Below, piece by piece: positions 1 through 9,341 of a stretch of 64,000 nucleotides of DNA. This DNA is from Bacteroidota bacterium. GTDB lineage: Bacteria; Bacteroidota; Bacteroidia; NS11-12g; UBA955. Numbering within the stretch: position 1 is the stretch's first letter; every line of letters starts with the position of its first letter. The DNA lies in assembly GCA_016787485.1 (NCBI GenBank), contig JAEUUL010000041.1:124001-188000 (forward strand). Direction: 5' to 3'. The notes under the pieces were generated by a model. The model saw only the letters and a list, made by a program, of their open reading frames with translations, searched no databases and was not told the origin of the DNA. The position numbers and the translations under genes were made by a program.

Positions 1-1869
1 GCCGTCTTTTACCGTTATCGTTACCGGAATTTTACTACCCGGCAATGTGTCTGCGGGCAGCTTCATATGCACAGTAAGTGCATTGGACGGTGGTGTGGCA
101 TAGGCAACCGATGTGACGGTGTAACCCATATATTTTCCTATGACAAGCAGATTCACGGTTGCCTCCTTGTTCTGCACTGGTATCAGCATCCGGGTCTGGG
201 TCTCAGTGGCGGCAATCTGCCCCTGTTTCATCAGCTTTTTATTCTCAAAATAAAACCAGTCCGCCATGCCGCCTGTCTCATTGGAAACCACTACCCATGC
301 GGTATCCCTGTAACGACCCGTATAAGTAAACAATTTGTTCCATCGTCCACCCGATACCTGATATTCGTCTTCTACCTCACCCTTTATCTGCAGCTTTGCC
401 AGGTACATCCATGGCAGCCAGTGAAGTGTGTCCCGGTCTTTTACCAGCCGGTGAATCAGGGCTTTTGCATTTCTGCCATGCTCTGCAAATACATACAGGT
501 CATAGGTTTGTCCGGGCATACCTGAAACAATCAATACCGGCATTGGTTTGCTGCGGAAATGCAAATTGCCCCTTTGCTGCGTTTCTACCCTGCCCGAAAA
601 TTCACGGTTGTGCAATTCCCCATTCTGAGTGGTAAACTCCACTTTCAATTCATAATTGCACTCCGCATCAGGCCAGTTCAGATGACTGAATTTCAGCCAT
701 TGTCTCTTCTGCCCGTTCAGCCAGCCTTCAATCGCCCCAAGCGTGTCCGCCAGTTCTGTCAGCCAGGTCTTGCTTTCCAGCATATATGTACCCAGAAGCA
801 CAGCTTTATACCGCACTCCGGTTGCAGGATTTCCCAGCGCATCCGTTGCACTCAGGCCGAACAAAAGGCTGTCTCTGGCTACACCGGTTGCATCACCCGT
901 CACATCAAACCTGTACTGGTCCAGCGTATATTCTTCCGTGCGAAAGCTGATGGATGAACCCGGAAGCGTAACGTATTTCTGCAATCCGCCCCCGTCCCGT
1001 TTCTGCAAACTCAGATCATACCATGCGTCCTGCTCCATACTATCGGTATACAACCCGTTCCAGACATAACAACCCGGTGCTGACAGTGTGGCTGGATAAC
1101 GGGTACCTGTTTCGCTGTTCCTGTAGCTTTCCTTTTTAAACAGAATCCACAAATCGCCAGTGGCAGGATTTCCATCTTTGTCCCATAAAAAGGCTTTGTA
1201 ATGGATACTGTCTCCCGGCCTGTATTTGGGTTTATCCATTGCCACAAAACCGGTAGCACCCTTCGATGCGGAAAGCGGGGTGAATTGCAGTCCGGGTTTC
1301 TTGTGTTTGTATTTCCAGTGATTGCGTTTGTATACCGATTCTGATTCTGTCTCTGAACTTAAATCATACAGTTCCACCCCACCTTTATCGTCTTGTAATT
1401 CCAACAACCCTTTGCGGCTGGGGGGCAATACCCAAGCCTGTTTTTCTGCATTGTACAGGTAAACTTTTTTATTCAGCACAACCTTATATCCTGTGAGGCT
1501 TTCCCCTCCTTTTGAAAACAGACGCAGGTATAAATTCCCGGGCACATCCTGTATCTGGGGAATCGCGGGGAAATGACTCCAGGCTGATAATTTCAACCGT
1601 GTATGTGTGTAGCCGGCGATCAGATAATGGCCATATGGGAGTTCGGGTGCTTTCTCTTCCAACTCAGCCTCCGGCATATCCACACCGGGCTTTTGCAACC
1701 ACTTTTCTGCTTTTGTCTTATGTCTGCTCAATACAAATTGCCTGAATTCTTCAGCAGAAACAGCAATCACCCTTACTTTTCTATATTCTTTATCCAGCGG
1801 GTTTTGCGCAATCAAATGCGAAATATTAAAAAGCAGAATACCTAAAATTGATGTGATGATACGTGCCAT
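1..1869 (-). CDS. Alpha-2-macroglobulin-like protein, N-terminal part (partial at window edge)
   Basis: An uninterrupted minus-strand frame of exactly 623 codons begins at the ATG at 1869 and runs off the left edge, so the C-terminus lies outside. The first ~22 residues (MARIITSILGILLF then ISHLIAQ) form a signal peptide. Around residue 210 there is a typical macroglobulin MG2 signature, KPKYRPGDSIHYKAFLWD, and around residue 340 a following MG-like segment (ATDALGNPATGVRYKAV). Such proteins in this phylum are usually near 2000 residues and sit in the envelope, where they are thought to act as protease traps or structural proteins. The bait region and any thioester motif would lie outside the window. 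It is divergent from the methyltransferase at 1938. The family is inferred from the MG2 signature only. Confidence 0.75.
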   Translation of the reverse strand, partial: MARIITSILGILLFNISHLIAQNPLDKEYRKVRVIAVSAEEFRQFVLSRHKTKAEKWLQKPGVDMPEAELEEKAPELPYGHYLIAGYTHTRLKLSAWSHFPAIPQIQDVPGNLYLRLFSKGGESLTGYKVVLNKKVYLYNAEKQAWVLPPSRKGLLELQDDKGGVELYDLSSETESESVYKRNHWKYKHKKPGLQFTPLSASKGATGFVAMDKPKYRPGDSIHYKAFLWDKDGNPATGDLWILFKKESYRNSETGTRYPATLSAPGCYVWNGLYTDSMEQDAWYDLSLQKRDGGGLQKYVTLPGSSISFRTEEYTLDQYRFDVTGDATGVARDSLLFGLSATDALGNPATGVRYKAVLLGTYMLESKTWLTELADTLGAIEGWLNGQKRQWLKFSHLNWPDAECNYELKVEFTTQNGELHNREFSGRVETQQRGNLHFRSKPMPVLIVSGMPGQTYDLYVFAEHGRNAKALIHRLVKDRDTLHWLPWMYLAKLQIKGEVEDEYQVSGGRWNKLFTYTGRYRDTAWVVVSNETGGMADWFYFENKKLMKQGQIAATETQTRMLIPVQNKEATVNLLVIGKYMGYTVTSVAYATPPSNALTVHMKLPADTLPGSKIPVTITVKDG

Positions 1870-1937
1870 AAAAGATCTGATAAAAACGCAATATAATGCG
1901 AATTCATTTGAACCGCTGTAACTTCCCATCCATTTTT

Positions 1938-2741
1938 ATGAAACCTGAGCCCGATTATCTGTCAACAAACAAATCACTGTGGAACCAGCGAACACAGGTT
2001 CACGTAAAGTCAGATTTTTACGATATCCCCGGATTCCTGAACGGGAAAAAAGTACTGAACGAACCCGAACTTCAACTACTGGGTGATATTACAGGAAAAA
2101 AAATCATGCACCTTCAGTGTCATTTCGGGCAGGACAGTATTGAGCTGGCCCGCATGGGCGGAAGTGTTACAGGGATAGACTTGTCGGATGAAGCCATTCG
2201 CGAAGCCCGTGCACTGAATGAAAAAGCCGGCACATCGGTGCAGTTTATCTGCTGTGATTTATACGACACCCCCGTTGAATTGCATGAAACGTTTGATATG
2301 GTTTTCAGCAGCTATGGCACCATTGCATGGTTGCCCGATCTGGATAAATGGGCGTCGGTTATTGCAAAATGTCTGAAACCCGGGGGTGAATTTGTGTTTG
2401 CCGAATTTCACCCGGTGGTATGGATGTTTGATGATGATTTTAACAAAGTGGGATACAATTATTTCAATACCGGACCCATTCTTGAAAATTCAGAAGGGAC
2501 CTATACCGACCGGAATGCGGAAATTCATTCCCCCTATTATTGCTGGAACCACAGTTTGTCTGAAACCCTGCAAAGCCTTATAGACAATGGTTTGAACATA
2601 ATGCATTTCAGGGAATATGACTATTCTCCATACAATGTTTTCCGGCATTCGTATGAACCTGAACCCGGCAAATTCCGCATCGTACACATGGAAAATAAAA
2701 TCCCCATGATGTTTACTTTAAATGCAATTAAACCTGAATAA
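1938..2741 (+). CDS. Class I SAM-dependent methyltransferase
   Basis: 267 residues from the ATG at 1938; an upstream ATG at 1896 adds 14 residues with no family character, so the internal start is preferred. Rossmann-fold motifs are visible: motif I region LQCHFGQDSIELARMGG, an acidic motif II end GIDLSDEAI, CCDLYD, and post-motif LKPGGEFVFAEFHP. This is the Methyltransf_11/25 type that transfers a methyl group from S-adenosylmethionine; the substrate cannot be read from the sequence. The stop at 2739-2741 lies one base before the ATG of the next gene, suggesting co-transcription with the hydrolase-like lipoprotein. Confidence 0.85.
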   Translation: MKPEPDYLSTNKSLWNQRTQVHVKSDFYDIPGFLNGKKVLNEPELQLLGDITGKKIMHLQCHFGQDSIELARMGGSVTGIDLSDEAIREARALNEKAGTSVQFICCDLYDTPVELHETFDMVFSSYGTIAWLPDLDKWASVIAKCLKPGGEFVFAEFHPVVWMFDDDFNKVGYNYFNTGPILENSEGTYTDRNAEIHSPYYCWNHSLSETLQSLIDNGLNIMHFREYDYSPYNVFRHSYEPEPGKFRIVHMENKIPMMFTLNAIKPE

Positions 2742-2742
2742 A

Positions 2743-3390
2743 ATGCTTCGGAAAGCTACGGTTATATTGTTTTATTTGGTACTCTTTTCATCCTGTTCAG
2801 GACCAACAAATTCAGGCAATTCAAATAATAAATACATATTTTTTCTTCACAACAAATTCCTGGAATTGCATTCCGAAAAAGATTCACATCCCCAATTCGG
2901 CAAAGCAGAATATTCCCAAATTATCAATTATTTCCAAAAGGATTCCTTTCTTGTAATCAGTGAAAAAAGAAAACCGAACACCGACGCAATTGCTTACGCC
3001 CACCATGTGGCTCATCAGGCGGATAGTCTGCTGAAAGCCGGTATTGCCCCTGAAAATATTACCATCATAGGCACTTCAAAGGGAGGGTACATCGCCCAAT
3101 ATGTTTCCACCTTCATGCAAAACCCAAAAATGAATTATGTTTTTATAGGGTGTTTTATGCCCGGAGATACCTTTGATTTCCCTGAAATAAAACCTGCCGG
3201 AAGAATTTTGAACATATGGGAAACTTCAGATTCATTTGGCAATTCCATGCAGCACCTGAAGGGCCGGAAAAATGTACCAGACTATGCAGAAATAAAATTA
3301 AACACGCGCATGGGTCATGGTTTTTTGTATAAAGCCCGCAAGGAATGGCTCAAACCCGCGAGTCAATGGGCAAAAAGACAAAAAAGTTGA
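2743..3390 (+). CDS. Putative alpha/beta-hydrolase-like lipoprotein
   Basis: 215 residues from the ATG at 2743, one base after the methyltransferase stop; an in-frame upstream ATG at 2722 would overlap that gene. The N-terminus is a lipoprotein signal (VILFYLVLFSSC, Cys18). A nucleophile-elbow motif G-T-S-K-G (IIGTSKGGYIAQ, Ser112) follows a short strand, and a late RMGHGFLY could carry the catalytic His. The protein is short for an alpha/beta hydrolase and the acid residue is not obvious. It is probably anchored in the envelope as an esterase or peptidase-like enzyme; the substrate is unknown. Confidence 0.65.
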   Translation: MLRKATVILFYLVLFSSCSGPTNSGNSNNKYIFFLHNKFLELHSEKDSHPQFGKAEYSQIINYFQKDSFLVISEKRKPNTDAIAYAHHVAHQADSLLKAGIAPENITIIGTSKGGYIAQYVSTFMQNPKMNYVFIGCFMPGDTFDFPEIKPAGRILNIWETSDSFGNSMQHLKGRKNVPDYAEIKLNTRMGHGFLYKARKEWLKPASQWAKRQKS

Positions 3391-3436
3391 CCTGTTGCTG
3401 CTTTCCTGTTTATTTCGAATTTCAAGGACCCCTGCC

Positions 3437-5902
3437 ATGAACCCATTCTGTACCCGTTTTTTCGCAATTCTCCTCACCTCCACAGCAAGCCTTTGTCTGG
3501 CCCAAACACAAACCGTACGCGGTTTTGTGAGAGACAAAGAAAGTCAGCAACAGATTGTCCTGGCCAGCATAGTCCTGGTTACCAACAACAATACCCCGGT
3601 CTCTGCGGTCACCGACAGCGCAGGCCAGTTTATCCTCACCGGCATCCCGCTGGGAAGGCAGGATTTTGCAGTCTCTGCGCCGGGGTATCTGGGCACGGTG
3701 CTGCCAAACATTGTGGTTACCAGCGGCAAGGAAGTCATCCTGAACATAGAACTGGAAGCAGATTACCGCAAACTGGAGGAGGCCGTGGTAAAAGCCAAAA
3801 ACCAGCCCGGCAAGGTCATCAATGAAAATGCACTGGTGAGTGCCCGCCTGTTTACCGTGGATGAAACCGACCGGTTTGCGGGCAGCCGCGGAGACCCGGC
3901 CCGCATGGCCAGCAACTTTGCCGGTGTGCAGGGGGCCGACGACAGCCGCAATGACATTGTGGTGCGCGGCAACAGCCCCCAGGGTATTTTGTGGCGGCTG
4001 GAAGGCATAGACATTCCCAATCCCAACCATTTCTCCATACCCGGCACCAGTGGCGGGCCCGTGAGTATCATCAACAACAAGATCCTGGCCAACAGCGATT
4101 TCTTTACCGGCGCCTTTCCGGCAGAATACGGAAACAGCACGGCAGGGGTTTTTGATCTGCGCATGCGTAACGGAAACAATCGCCGGCATGAGTTCAGCAG
4201 CCAACTGGGCTTTCTGGGCTGGGATGCAATGGCAGAAGGTCCGTTCAGTAAAAAATCAAAAGCCAGCTACCTCTTCACTTACCGCTACAGCACCCTGGCC
4301 CTGTTCAGCGCGCTGAAAATCCCCATCGGAACCGATGCCGTGCCTCAGTATCAGGACGCATCCTTGAAAATCAATATCCCCATTGGAAAAAAAGCCAATC
4401 TTGCCTTTTTCGGGATTGGCGGAGGCAGCCGCATCGCCATTCTCATCAGCAAGCAAAAGGAAAGCAGTGCCAACCTTTACGGAGATCAGGACCGCGACCA
4501 GACATTCGGCTCAGGCATGGCGGTGGCAGGTACACATTTTACCTATAACATCAACAGCCGCAGTTATATCAAAGCCATTGCCGCATTCAGTCACCAGCAG
4601 GTAAATGCGCACCATGAACTGGTGTTCCGGCACATCACCGGCACCATTGCACGCAAAGGCGAAGTATTCAACCAATACGCACTGGATTCTCTGGTGCCAA
4701 ATCTGTACTATACGTTCCGCACAAATACCGCTGGTATCCATCTATTCTATAACACCCGCATTTCTGCCAGAACCAGCTTTCGTTGCGGTGTTCAGGCATC
4801 TGAGAGTTTCTATTCATTTCAGGACAGCAACCGCAATTTTGACTTTATTGACACGGCCAAATACTGGAAATGGTTCACACGCTGGAACAGCAAGGGAACA
4901 GGGCTGTTGATGCAACCTTATTTTCAATTCAGGTTCAGGCTTGCTCCCAAAGTAACCCTTAGTGCAGGTTATACCGGTATGGTTTTCGCGCTGGCAGACA
5001 ATCTGGAAAAGGGCAAATCCTATGTGAGCTGGGATGGTCTTATGCCACGCGCCGGACTTCGCTATCAGTTGAACCCAAAACATGCCATCAACCTGGGCCT
5101 GGGCAGGCACAGCCAAATCCAGCCCGCGTATACCTATTTTTATATTCTGCCCGGCAATACACGGCCGCACAATATGGGAATGGGAATGACCAAAAGCACA
5201 CATGCCATATTGGGTTGGGACTGGCAGATAAAAAAAGATTTGCGGTCCAAAATTGAAACCTATTATCAGTCACTGGACAATATTCCGGTAGAGCTTCATT
5301 CATCCAGTTTCAGCCTGGCCAACACAGGCAGCGGGTTCAGCCGTTTCTTCCCGGATTCACTGCAAAATACCGGTACAGGATTCAATTATGGCATTGAATT
5401 TACACTGGAGAAATTTTTCACACGGGGTTATTATTATTTAGCCACACTCAGCCTGTTTGATGCAAAATACAAAGGCAGTGACGGAGTTTCGCGCAGCACA
5501 GATTTCAACACCCGCTATGCCATGAATGCACTGGTTGCCAAAGAATGGAATTTCAACAAAAAAAATGCACTGAATGTGGGTGGAAAAATAACCCTGGCAG
5601 GTGCACGACTCACAAGCCCGATGGACACCCTGGCCTCACGCAGGGAAAGGGAATATGTGGGCATCGATGCACTCAAAAATTCCGTGCAGTTTGGAAGCAA
5701 TTATGCGCGCTTTGATATCCGGATTGCCTACCGCATCAATGGGAAAAAGGTGACCCACGAGCTGGCCCTGGATCTGGTGAACATCACCAACCGCAAAAAC
5801 ATTCTCAAATACAGCTATATCAGCGAGGCTCCTTACAACCGGCAAACCTACCAGCTGGGTTTCCTGCCCCTGTTTTACTACAAGCTGGATTTCGGGCTGT
5901 AA
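3437..5902 (+). CDS. TonB-dependent receptor with carboxypeptidase-regulatory-like domain
   Basis: 821 residues from the ATG at 3437, which begins a clear signal peptide (MNPFCTRFFAILLTSTASLC, cleavage near AQ); the longer frame from 3317 overlaps the previous gene and is rejected. Residues ~25-115 form a CarboxypepD_reg-like beta domain (VRGFVRDKESQQQIVLASI, SAGQFILTGIPLG). Then follows a plug domain (residues ~135-260, with IVVRGNSPQGILWRLEGIDI) and a 22-strand-type barrel ending in an aromatic-rich terminus. These are outer-membrane active transporters energised by TonB. No SusD partner or TonB genes are adjacent, so the substrate is unknown. Confidence 0.88.
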   Translation: MNPFCTRFFAILLTSTASLCLAQTQTVRGFVRDKESQQQIVLASIVLVTNNNTPVSAVTDSAGQFILTGIPLGRQDFAVSAPGYLGTVLPNIVVTSGKEVILNIELEADYRKLEEAVVKAKNQPGKVINENALVSARLFTVDETDRFAGSRGDPARMASNFAGVQGADDSRNDIVVRGNSPQGILWRLEGIDIPNPNHFSIPGTSGGPVSIINNKILANSDFFTGAFPAEYGNSTAGVFDLRMRNGNNRRHEFSSQLGFLGWDAMAEGPFSKKSKASYLFTYRYSTLALFSALKIPIGTDAVPQYQDASLKINIPIGKKANLAFFGIGGGSRIAILISKQKESSANLYGDQDRDQTFGSGMAVAGTHFTYNINSRSYIKAIAAFSHQQVNAHHELVFRHITGTIARKGEVFNQYALDSLVPNLYYTFRTNTAGIHLFYNTRISARTSFRCGVQASESFYSFQDSNRNFDFIDTAKYWKWFTRWNSKGTGLLMQPYFQFRFRLAPKVTLSAGYTGMVFALADNLEKGKSYVSWDGLMPRAGLRYQLNPKHAINLGLGRHSQIQPAYTYFYILPGNTRPHNMGMGMTKSTHAILGWDWQIKKDLRSKIETYYQSLDNIPVELHSSSFSLANTGSGFSRFFPDSLQNTGTGFNYGIEFTLEKFFTRGYYYLATLSLFDAKYKGSDGVSRSTDFNTRYAMNALVAKEWNFNKKNALNVGGKITLAGARLTSPMDTLASRREREYVGIDALKNSVQFGSNYARFDIRIAYRINGKKVTHELALDLVNITNRKNILKYSYISEAPYNRQTYQLGFLPLFYYKLDFGL

Positions 5903-5919
5903 AGTGCCTTACAATATCG

Positions 5920-5927
5920 TAAGTTTG
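5920..5927 (+). promoter_or_regulatory. Putative -7 element (TAAGTTTG)
   Basis: Exact match to the Bacteroidota -7 consensus TAnnTTTG, ending 4 bases before the ATG at 5932. No TTG was seen at the usual -33 spacing, so only the -7 half is supported. A start site at the usual distance would give a transcript with almost no leader. Confidence 0.4.
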
Positions 5928-5931
5928 AACG

Positions 5932-6312
5932 ATGAAACCCCTCCTTTATCTCGCAGCTATAGTGGTTGTATTCGCCTGTGGCGCACCGAAAAAAAGCGGC
6001 ACCTCTGCCGGCAATGCCTGCCGGGACACCACGGCCCCCGTGGTGTTTGTAAATACCCATAACTACAAAATGAAAGTGGATTTACTGAAGGTGTCTGTGT
6101 CTGTACAAGGCAAAACCATCACGGAAAGCTGGAATTCCACAGGAACACACCTCGTGCAGGGAAATGACAGCTTAACCCTTCAACTGAAAACTTCCGGCAG
6201 ATACAAAGCAGTCATATACGGGCCAACAAGCACCAACTTCAATGGAATGGGAGAAATTGACACCCGCGACATACCCGTAAAAGGATGTACCCGGTTCCGC
6301 AGTGAATTGTAA
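5932..6312 (+). CDS. Small predicted lipoprotein, unknown function
   Basis: 126 residues with a lipoprotein signal (LLYLAAIVVVFAC, Cys16) followed by a Lys/Ser/Gly-rich linker and a compact beta-type domain of about 95 residues containing two Cys (NACRD and KGCTR) that could form a disulfide. No family recognised. It lies 29 bases after the TonB-dependent receptor. It is probably exported and anchored to a membrane. Confidence 0.7.
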   Translation: MKPLLYLAAIVVVFACGAPKKSGTSAGNACRDTTAPVVFVNTHNYKMKVDLLKVSVSVQGKTITESWNSTGTHLVQGNDSLTLQLKTSGRYKAVIYGPTSTNFNGMGEIDTRDIPVKGCTRFRSEL

Positions 6313-6351
6313 ATTCAACACTCCTGTTTTTGGCGTGATTTTTGCTCCATA

Positions 6352-6693
6352 ATGGCCAGCATGAAAGGTGCCATAAAAAACAGATCCGTCCTGCTGGGGT
6401 TACTCTCCATGCTGGTGGCGGTGTTTTTTACCTTTACCATTCTCTCTGCTTCCGTAAGCAGATCCGGTGCAGTTTCCGGCTATGAACTCACCGAAGTGCA
6501 GGACCTGGATGAATCCAGCCCTGATCAGGGATTTGCAGTTGCCAGCCTTGTGCCCTTCTTGCAGGATTCTCTGCTAATATCACTGGCCGCAACCTTTATG
6601 GTCATTGCTGCCTGGCTGGTAGAACAATTTCTCATCCCTTATGCAGGTACACGCCGCTACCTGCTGTATCACAATCTGCGCATCGCGCATTAA
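6352..6693 (+). CDS. Small membrane protein upstream of dabA, unknown function
   Basis: 113 residues; an in-frame ATG at 6361 is an equally good start. Two predicted membrane segments (SVLLGLLSMLVAVFFTFTIL and SLLISLAATFMVIAAWLVEQF) are separated by an acidic periplasmic-type loop (ELTEVQDLDESSPDQGF), and the short C-terminal tail is basic (GTRRYLLYHNLRIAH). No family recognised. It lies 146 bases upstream of dabA in the same orientation, so a link to the carbon-uptake genes is possible but not shown. Confidence 0.6.
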   Translation: MASMKGAIKNRSVLLGLLSMLVAVFFTFTILSASVSRSGAVSGYELTEVQDLDESSPDQGFAVASLVPFLQDSLLISLAATFMVIAAWLVEQFLIPYAGTRRYLLYHNLRIAH

Positions 6694-6834
6694 CGGTTTT
6701 TTGTCAGGATAAGTGTGGCCCACCCTTTCGGGGGGGCTTGTCTTGTCTGCCTGCACGTAGGCACGTTGCTGTCCGTACCTGCAGGGTTCATCACACACAC
6801 CGGATGGATCTCCGGTACCAGAACCAAAAAACCG
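6694..6834 (+). promoter_or_regulatory. Highly structured leader in front of dabA (candidate cis-regulatory RNA or palindromic element)
   Basis: The gap between the small membrane gene and dabA is framed by a perfect 10-bp inverted repeat, CGGTTTTTTG at 6694-6703 and CAAAAAACCG at 6825-6834. Inside are three hairpins. One is at 6718-6737 (GCCCACCC/GGGGGGGC, one mismatch, TTTC loop). One is at 6750-6785 (CCTGCA-C-GTA pairing TAC-C-TGCAGG, one mismatch). One is at 6799-6816 (ACCGGA/TCCGGT, perfect). The closing stem ends 5 bases before the dabA ATG, so folding could affect translation. The first hairpin could instead be a terminator for the upstream gene, or the whole could be a dispersed palindromic repeat; only one copy was seen here. 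Confidence 0.45.
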
Positions 6835-6839
6835 AATCA

Positions 6840-9341
6840 ATGACAACCAAAAAAATAAACTTTTCAGAAGATGATGTGCTTCATCAGTTGAAGCATTACC
6901 TGCCTTCACAGGCACCCCTTAAAGATTTTATACACCACAACACCCTGCATGCCTTTCAGCACAAGCCTTTTCACAAAGCCCTGGCAGAAGCATCGGCCAT
7001 CTTTGGATACAAGGTACATCTGCAACTGGATGATTACAGACAGCTGTATTCCACTGGACAAATCCATCCGGAAATACTGGAAAAAATCATAAGGGAACGT
7101 CAGGGACATTCCATTCAACAATGGAAGCAAAAACTCATATATGAGCCTTTTCAAACCGGGGTTACACCGCGAATCGGAAGCCTGCGCAACAGCTGGAAAA
7201 CACAGTATAAAATAAACCTTGACAAAATGGTGCATCCCCTGCTGTTCCGCCTGCTGGGCGGTTTCCTGGACCAGGGGATTTCCATCCGCCAGTTTCCTGT
7301 GCAGCATAAGGGTTTTCTGGCATCGGTGCGCGAACTGGAACGTAACGCCTATACCGGCATATTCAAAACACCGCGGGCAAAACACCTGCTGTTGCACAGC
7401 CACAGCAAACTGGCCGACCTGCTGCACCTGCTGGTGGGTGATGAAACCCTGTATGCCCAGTACCTCTTCGACCAGCAGTTTGCCCACCCGGGTTGGTCCG
7501 GCATGGTATCTGTGCTGGAAGACGACCCCAGGGCTCTGCTGGACAAGCGGGAGATCAACCTGCACGACCTGCTGTTTGTGGAACTGCTGATGGAAATAGA
7601 TGCCCTGGATAACAAATTCGGAGAACGCTGGGCCCCACTGGCCACGCACCTGCAGGAAAAAATCCCTGCCCTGTTTGCCCCTGTACCCTGGACCGAACTG
7701 GATGAGGTATATGCCTTATGGCAGGAAGCCTATGAGTGGTCCTACTACGATCAGGTACTCAGCGGCATCCGGCAGGTTACCGGCGATGCGGCCGGTGAGA
7801 AGAAAAGCTTTGATGCCTTTTTCTGCATCGATGACCGCGAGTGTTCCCTGCGCCGGCATATAGAGCATTTTGACCCGCAGTGCCGCACCTGGGGCACACC
7901 CGGCTTCTTCAATGTGGAATTCTATTTTCAGCCGGAACACGGCAAGCTTTATACGAAAGTGTGTCCCGCACCGGTGCAACCCAAACACCTCATCCGGGAA
8001 ATCGGGAACAACGGCAAACGGGGTACCGATGCCCACTTCACCAAACATACCCATAGCCTCCTGTTCGGCTGGATGATATCCCAAACCCTGGGTTTCTGGT
8101 CGGCCCTGAAACTGTTTCTGAACATCTTCAGACCTTCCATCGGTCCGGCTACCTCCTACTCTTTCAGGCATATGTCCAAACAAGCCCGCCTGACCATAGA
8201 GCACCTGCACGACCGGGATCATGTGCATGGTCTGCAAATCGGGTTTACGGTGGAAGAAATGGCCGACCGGGTGGAAGGATTGCTGAAAAGCACAGGGCTC
8301 GTAAAGGATATGGCCGGCATTGTATACATGGTGGGCCACGGAGCCAGCAGCATCAACAACACGCACTATGCGGGCTATGACTGCGGGGCCTGCAGTGGCA
8401 GACCCGGCTCGGTAAACGCAAGGGTCATTTCGTTCATGGCCAACCATAAGGAAGTGCGCCGCATGCTTGCCCAAAGGGGCATACATATACCGGAGCAGAC
8501 CCAGTTTGTAGGAGCCATGCATGACACCACCCGGGATGAAATTGAGTACTACGACGAGGATGCCCTGACACCGGAAAACGCCGCTGCACATGAACGGAAC
8601 AAAAAAATAATGGAACGCGCGCTGGATGCAAATGCCAAAGAACGTTCGCGACGTTTTGTGCTGATTAACACACAGCAGTCACCCGAAAAAATTCACGAGA
8701 AGGTGAAACTCCGGTCCGTATCCCTGTTTGAACCCCGCCCGGAACTGAACCATGCCACCAATGCACTGTGCATTGTAGGCAGGCGCGACCTGACCCGGCA
8801 CCTGTATCTGGACCGCCGTTCCTTCATGAACTCTTACGATCCCCATGTGGATCCGCACGGAAAATACCTGTTCAACATACTGAAGGCTGCAGCCCCGGTG
8901 TGCGGAGGCATCAACCTGGAGTATTTCTTCAGCCGCACAGATTCCTACCGCCTGGGCGCCGGCACCAAACTGCCGCACAATGTAATGGGACTGGTGGGCG
9001 TGGCAAACGGAACCGACGGAGACCTGCGTCCGGGTCTTCCCTTTCAGATGGTGGAGGTGCATGACCCCGTGCGACTGCTCATTATTGTGGAGCAAAAACC
9101 CGATGTAGTGCTGAACACTATACAGAAAGCACCCGAAACCTATGAATGGTTTGAAAATGCCTGGGTGAATCTGGTAGCAGTGCACCCCGATACCCGCGCC
9201 CTGCATTTGTTCCGCGACGGGGCCTTCGTGAACTACAAACCCCTGACCCAAGCGATTCCCGAAACGTCCGATGTGATGGCACTGGTGGAAAGCAGTGGTG
9301 ACAATATTCCGGTTCACCTTTTAACGAAAATCGCCTCATGA
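6840..9341 (+). CDS. dabA: DabA, inorganic-carbon (bicarbonate) accumulation subunit, DUF2309/UPF0753
   Basis: 833 residues from the ATG at 6840; upstream in-frame sequence lies in the structured leader and has no family similarity. DabA is a cytoplasmic, beta-carbonic-anhydrase-like protein that works with the membrane subunit DabB to drive CO2 to bicarbonate in an energy-coupled way. The four zinc-site residues known from Halothiobacillus DabA (C351, D353, H524, C539) are present with identical spacing: C329 and D331 in FFCIDDRE, H500 in MVGHGAS and C515 in YDCGACSG. Family blocks near the N-terminus (FIHHNTLHAFQ) are also present. The stop overlaps the dabB ATG by 4 bases (ATGA), so the pair is translationally coupled. 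Confidence 0.93.
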   Translation: MTTKKINFSEDDVLHQLKHYLPSQAPLKDFIHHNTLHAFQHKPFHKALAEASAIFGYKVHLQLDDYRQLYSTGQIHPEILEKIIRERQGHSIQQWKQKLIYEPFQTGVTPRIGSLRNSWKTQYKINLDKMVHPLLFRLLGGFLDQGISIRQFPVQHKGFLASVRELERNAYTGIFKTPRAKHLLLHSHSKLADLLHLLVGDETLYAQYLFDQQFAHPGWSGMVSVLEDDPRALLDKREINLHDLLFVELLMEIDALDNKFGERWAPLATHLQEKIPALFAPVPWTELDEVYALWQEAYEWSYYDQVLSGIRQVTGDAAGEKKSFDAFFCIDDRECSLRRHIEHFDPQCRTWGTPGFFNVEFYFQPEHGKLYTKVCPAPVQPKHLIREIGNNGKRGTDAHFTKHTHSLLFGWMISQTLGFWSALKLFLNIFRPSIGPATSYSFRHMSKQARLTIEHLHDRDHVHGLQIGFTVEEMADRVEGLLKSTGLVKDMAGIVYMVGHGASSINNTHYAGYDCGACSGRPGSVNARVISFMANHKEVRRMLAQRGIHIPEQTQFVGAMHDTTRDEIEYYDEDALTPENAAAHERNKKIMERALDANAKERSRRFVLINTQQSPEKIHEKVKLRSVSLFEPRPELNHATNALCIVGRRDLTRHLYLDRRSFMNSYDPHVDPHGKYLFNILKAAAPVCGGINLEYFFSRTDSYRLGAGTKLPHNVMGLVGVANGTDGDLRPGLPFQMVEVHDPVRLLIIVEQKPDVVLNTIQKAPETYEWFENAWVNLVAVHPDTRALHLFRDGAFVNYKPLTQAIPETSDVMALVESSGDNIPVHLLTKIAS

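Noticed and set aside
3422-4204. 260-codon minus-strand open frame inside the TonB-dependent receptor
   Set aside because: Antisense to the receptor plug domain; composition is His/Val/Gly-rich in the way typical of shadow frames.
7716-8591. 291-codon minus-strand open frame inside dabA
   Set aside because: It is antisense to a well-supported gene with intact zinc motifs; no domain, signal or start context; a by-product of codon usage.
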